From: Panagrolaimus kolymaensis
Lineage: Eukaryota; Nematoda; Chromadorea; Rhabditida; Panagrolaimidae
Assembly (NCBI GenBank): GCA_028622995.1
Contig: JAJQJQ010000075.1
Coordinates: 496,001 to 560,000, forward strand
Reading direction: 5' to 3'
Length of the DNA: 64,000 bases
The notes under the pieces were generated by a model that saw only the letters and a program-made list of their open reading frames with translations, did no database searches and was not told the origin of the DNA. Position 1 is the first letter of the stretch; every line of letters starts with the position of its first letter. Shown one piece after another: positions 62,421-64,000 of the stretch. The position numbers and the translations under genes were made by a program.

Positions 62421-64000
62421 GAATAAAACTTTGAAGCTCTCCGACTTTTTACTAAAAAATAAAAAGCAGAGAAAATATTTATTTTCCTTAATTTTTGGAA
62501 TTTTTTACACCCGTTTTTTACTATTTCATATGTGTTTTACCTCAAGCATTAATTTTTTTAAATTTAAAACATTATTTGACTTCCTTCAATGAAGAATAAA
62601 ACTTGGAAGCTCTCCGACTTTTTACTAAAAAATAAAAAGCAGAGAAAATATTTATTTTCCTTAATTTTTGGAATTTTTTACACCCGTTTTTTACTATTTC
62701 ATATGTGTTTTACCTCAAGCATTAATTTTTTTAAATTTAAAACATTATTTGCATCCTTCAATGAAGAATAAAACTTGGAAGCTCTCCGACTTTTTACTAA
62801 AAAATAAAAAGCAGAGAAAATATTTATTTTCCTTAATTTTTGGAATTTTTTACACCCGTTTTTTACTATTTCATATGTGTTTTACCTCAAGCATTAATTT
62901 TTTTAAATTTAAAACATTATTTGCATCCTTCAATGAAGAATAAAACTTAGAGGCTCTCCGACTTTTTACTAAAAAATAAAAAACAGAGAAAATATTTATT
63001 TTCCTTAATTTTTGGAATTTCTTACACCCGTTTTTTACTATTTCAAATGTCCTAAACCTCCATTATTAATTTTTTTAAATTTAAAACATTGTTGCATCCT
63101 TAATTGGTGAATAAAACTTAGAGGCTCTCCGACTTTTTACTAAAAAATAAAAAGCAGAGAAAATATTTATTTTCCTTAATTTTTGGAATTTTTTACACCC
63201 GTTTTTTACTATTTCATATGTGTTTTACCTCAAGCATTAATTTTTTTAAATTTAAAACATTATTTGCATCCTTCAATGAAGAATAAAACTTGGAAGCTCT
63301 CCGACTTTTTACTAAAAAATAAAAAACAGAGAAAATATTTATTTTCCTTAATTTTTGGAATTTCTTACACCCGTTTTTTACTATTTCAAATGTCCTAAAC
63401 CTCCATTATTAATTTTTTTAAATTTAAAACATTGTTGCATCCTTAATTGGTGAATAAAACTTAGAGGCTCTCCGACTTTTTACTAAAAAAAAAAAAGCAG
63501 AGAAAATATTTATTTTCCTTAATTTTTGGATATTTTTTACACCCGTTTTTTACTATTTCATATGTGTTTTACCTCCATTATTAATTTTTTTAAATTTAAA
63601 ACATTGTTGCATCCTTCAATGAAGAATAAAACTTTGAAGCTCTCCGACTTTTATCTAAAAAATAAAAAGCATAGAAAATATTTATTTTCCTTAATTTTTG
63701 GAATTTTTTACACCCGTTTTTTACTATTTCATATGTGTTTTACCTCCATTATTAATTTTTTTAAATTTAAAACATTGTTGCATCCTTCATTGGTGAATAT
63801 AACTTAGAGGCTTTCCGACTTTTTACTAAAAAATAAAAAGCAGAGAAAATATTTATTTTCCTTAATTTTTGGAATTTTTTACACCCGTTTTTTACTATTT
63901 CATATGTGTTTTACCTCCATTATTAATTTTTTTAAATTTAAAACATTGTTGCATCCTTCATTGGTGAATATAACTTAGAGGCTTTCCGACTTTTTACTAA
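62421..64000 (+). repeat. Satellite tail block to the window edge
   Basis: This is a patchwork of types seen earlier: the tatttgacttcc marker near 62575, tacctcaagcatt monomers, ttcttacaccc with aaaaaacagag monomers, and the twelve-A/ttggatat monomer near 63485. The array continues beyond 64000. Confidence 0.8.

Larger units (their letters stand above)
31188..64000 (+). repeat. Right arm of 171-172 bp satellite array
   Basis: The same satellite continues in the same orientation to the window edge, about 190 copies by division. Here the catatgtgttttacc allele and the 171 bp gttgcatcc type dominate. Minority monomers have tacctcaagcatt with cattatttgcatcc (172 bp), or caaatgtcctaaacc. Because 171 is a multiple of three, many stretches keep one frame open over several monomers. 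No gene or foreign insertion is seen in this arm. Confidence 0.97.

Noticed and set aside
31231..63807. Open frames up to 362 codons (other than the 647-codon one) in the right arm
   Set aside because: They follow from runs of exact 171 bp monomers, and the repeated peptide is identical to that of non-coding neighbours.
1..64000. CRISPR array
   Set aside because: The repeats are 171-172 bp and contiguous, with no unique spacers, in a eukaryotic context.

Overview
The window is almost entirely one A+T-rich satellite DNA, a 171-172 bp monomer repeated head to tail in a single orientation. A 5,057 bp mobile element is inserted into it at 26131-31187. By division there are about 150 monomers to the left of the insert (1-26130) and about 190 to the right (31188-64000). 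The insert has short introns (43-55 bp) with GTAAGT/GTATGT-like donors and TTTTTAG/TTTTCAG acceptors, plus AATAAA poly(A) signals. This indicates a eukaryote, most likely a Caenorhabditis-type nematode; that is an inference from gene structure, not from a database match. I see no rRNA, tRNA, CRISPR or bacterial gene.

The satellite varies at a few fixed sites: catatgacctt / caaatgtccta / aaaatgtccta / catatgtgttt; gttgaatcc / gtttgcatcc / gttgcatcc; ttggtgaataaaac / aatgaagaataaaac; gcagag / gcatag. Combinations of these alleles recur in longer periods: 858 bp (1.4-7 kb), 516 and 1,890 bp (10-13 kb), 1,376 bp (14-18 kb), 1,368 bp (21.4-26.1 and 53-56 kb), 1,882 bp (31.4-35.1 kb), a 3,256 bp offset (42.4-47.9 kb), about 1,888 bp (49-52 kb) and 2,055 bp (56.4-62.4 kb). 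This looks like repeated unequal exchange. Where monomers are exactly 171 bp (3 x 57), one frame lacks stops for long stretches, up to 647 codons at 47117-49060. I read these frames as a by-product of the repeat, not as genes.

The insert has ends CACG...CGTG, 2 bp of flanking AA on each side, and terminal inverted repeats of about 550 bp. The outer half of each arm is filled with short TGACA/TGACATGACA repeats. The inner half carries a poly(A) signal. At its centre is a second inverted repeat (arms 28545-28681 and 28782-28919), from which two genes are read outward. The rightward gene (28954-30622, six exons, 474 codons) is intact except for two in-frame TGA codons, each where CGA would restore arginine. 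The leftward gene has six clean, phase-compatible 3' exons (26750-27761), but its 5' part is a broken run of 33 bp repeats encoding an 11-residue motif related to a Q/T/S/A-rich segment in the rightward gene. I recognise neither product. This composite inverted element is the most promising candidate in the window for something undescribed.
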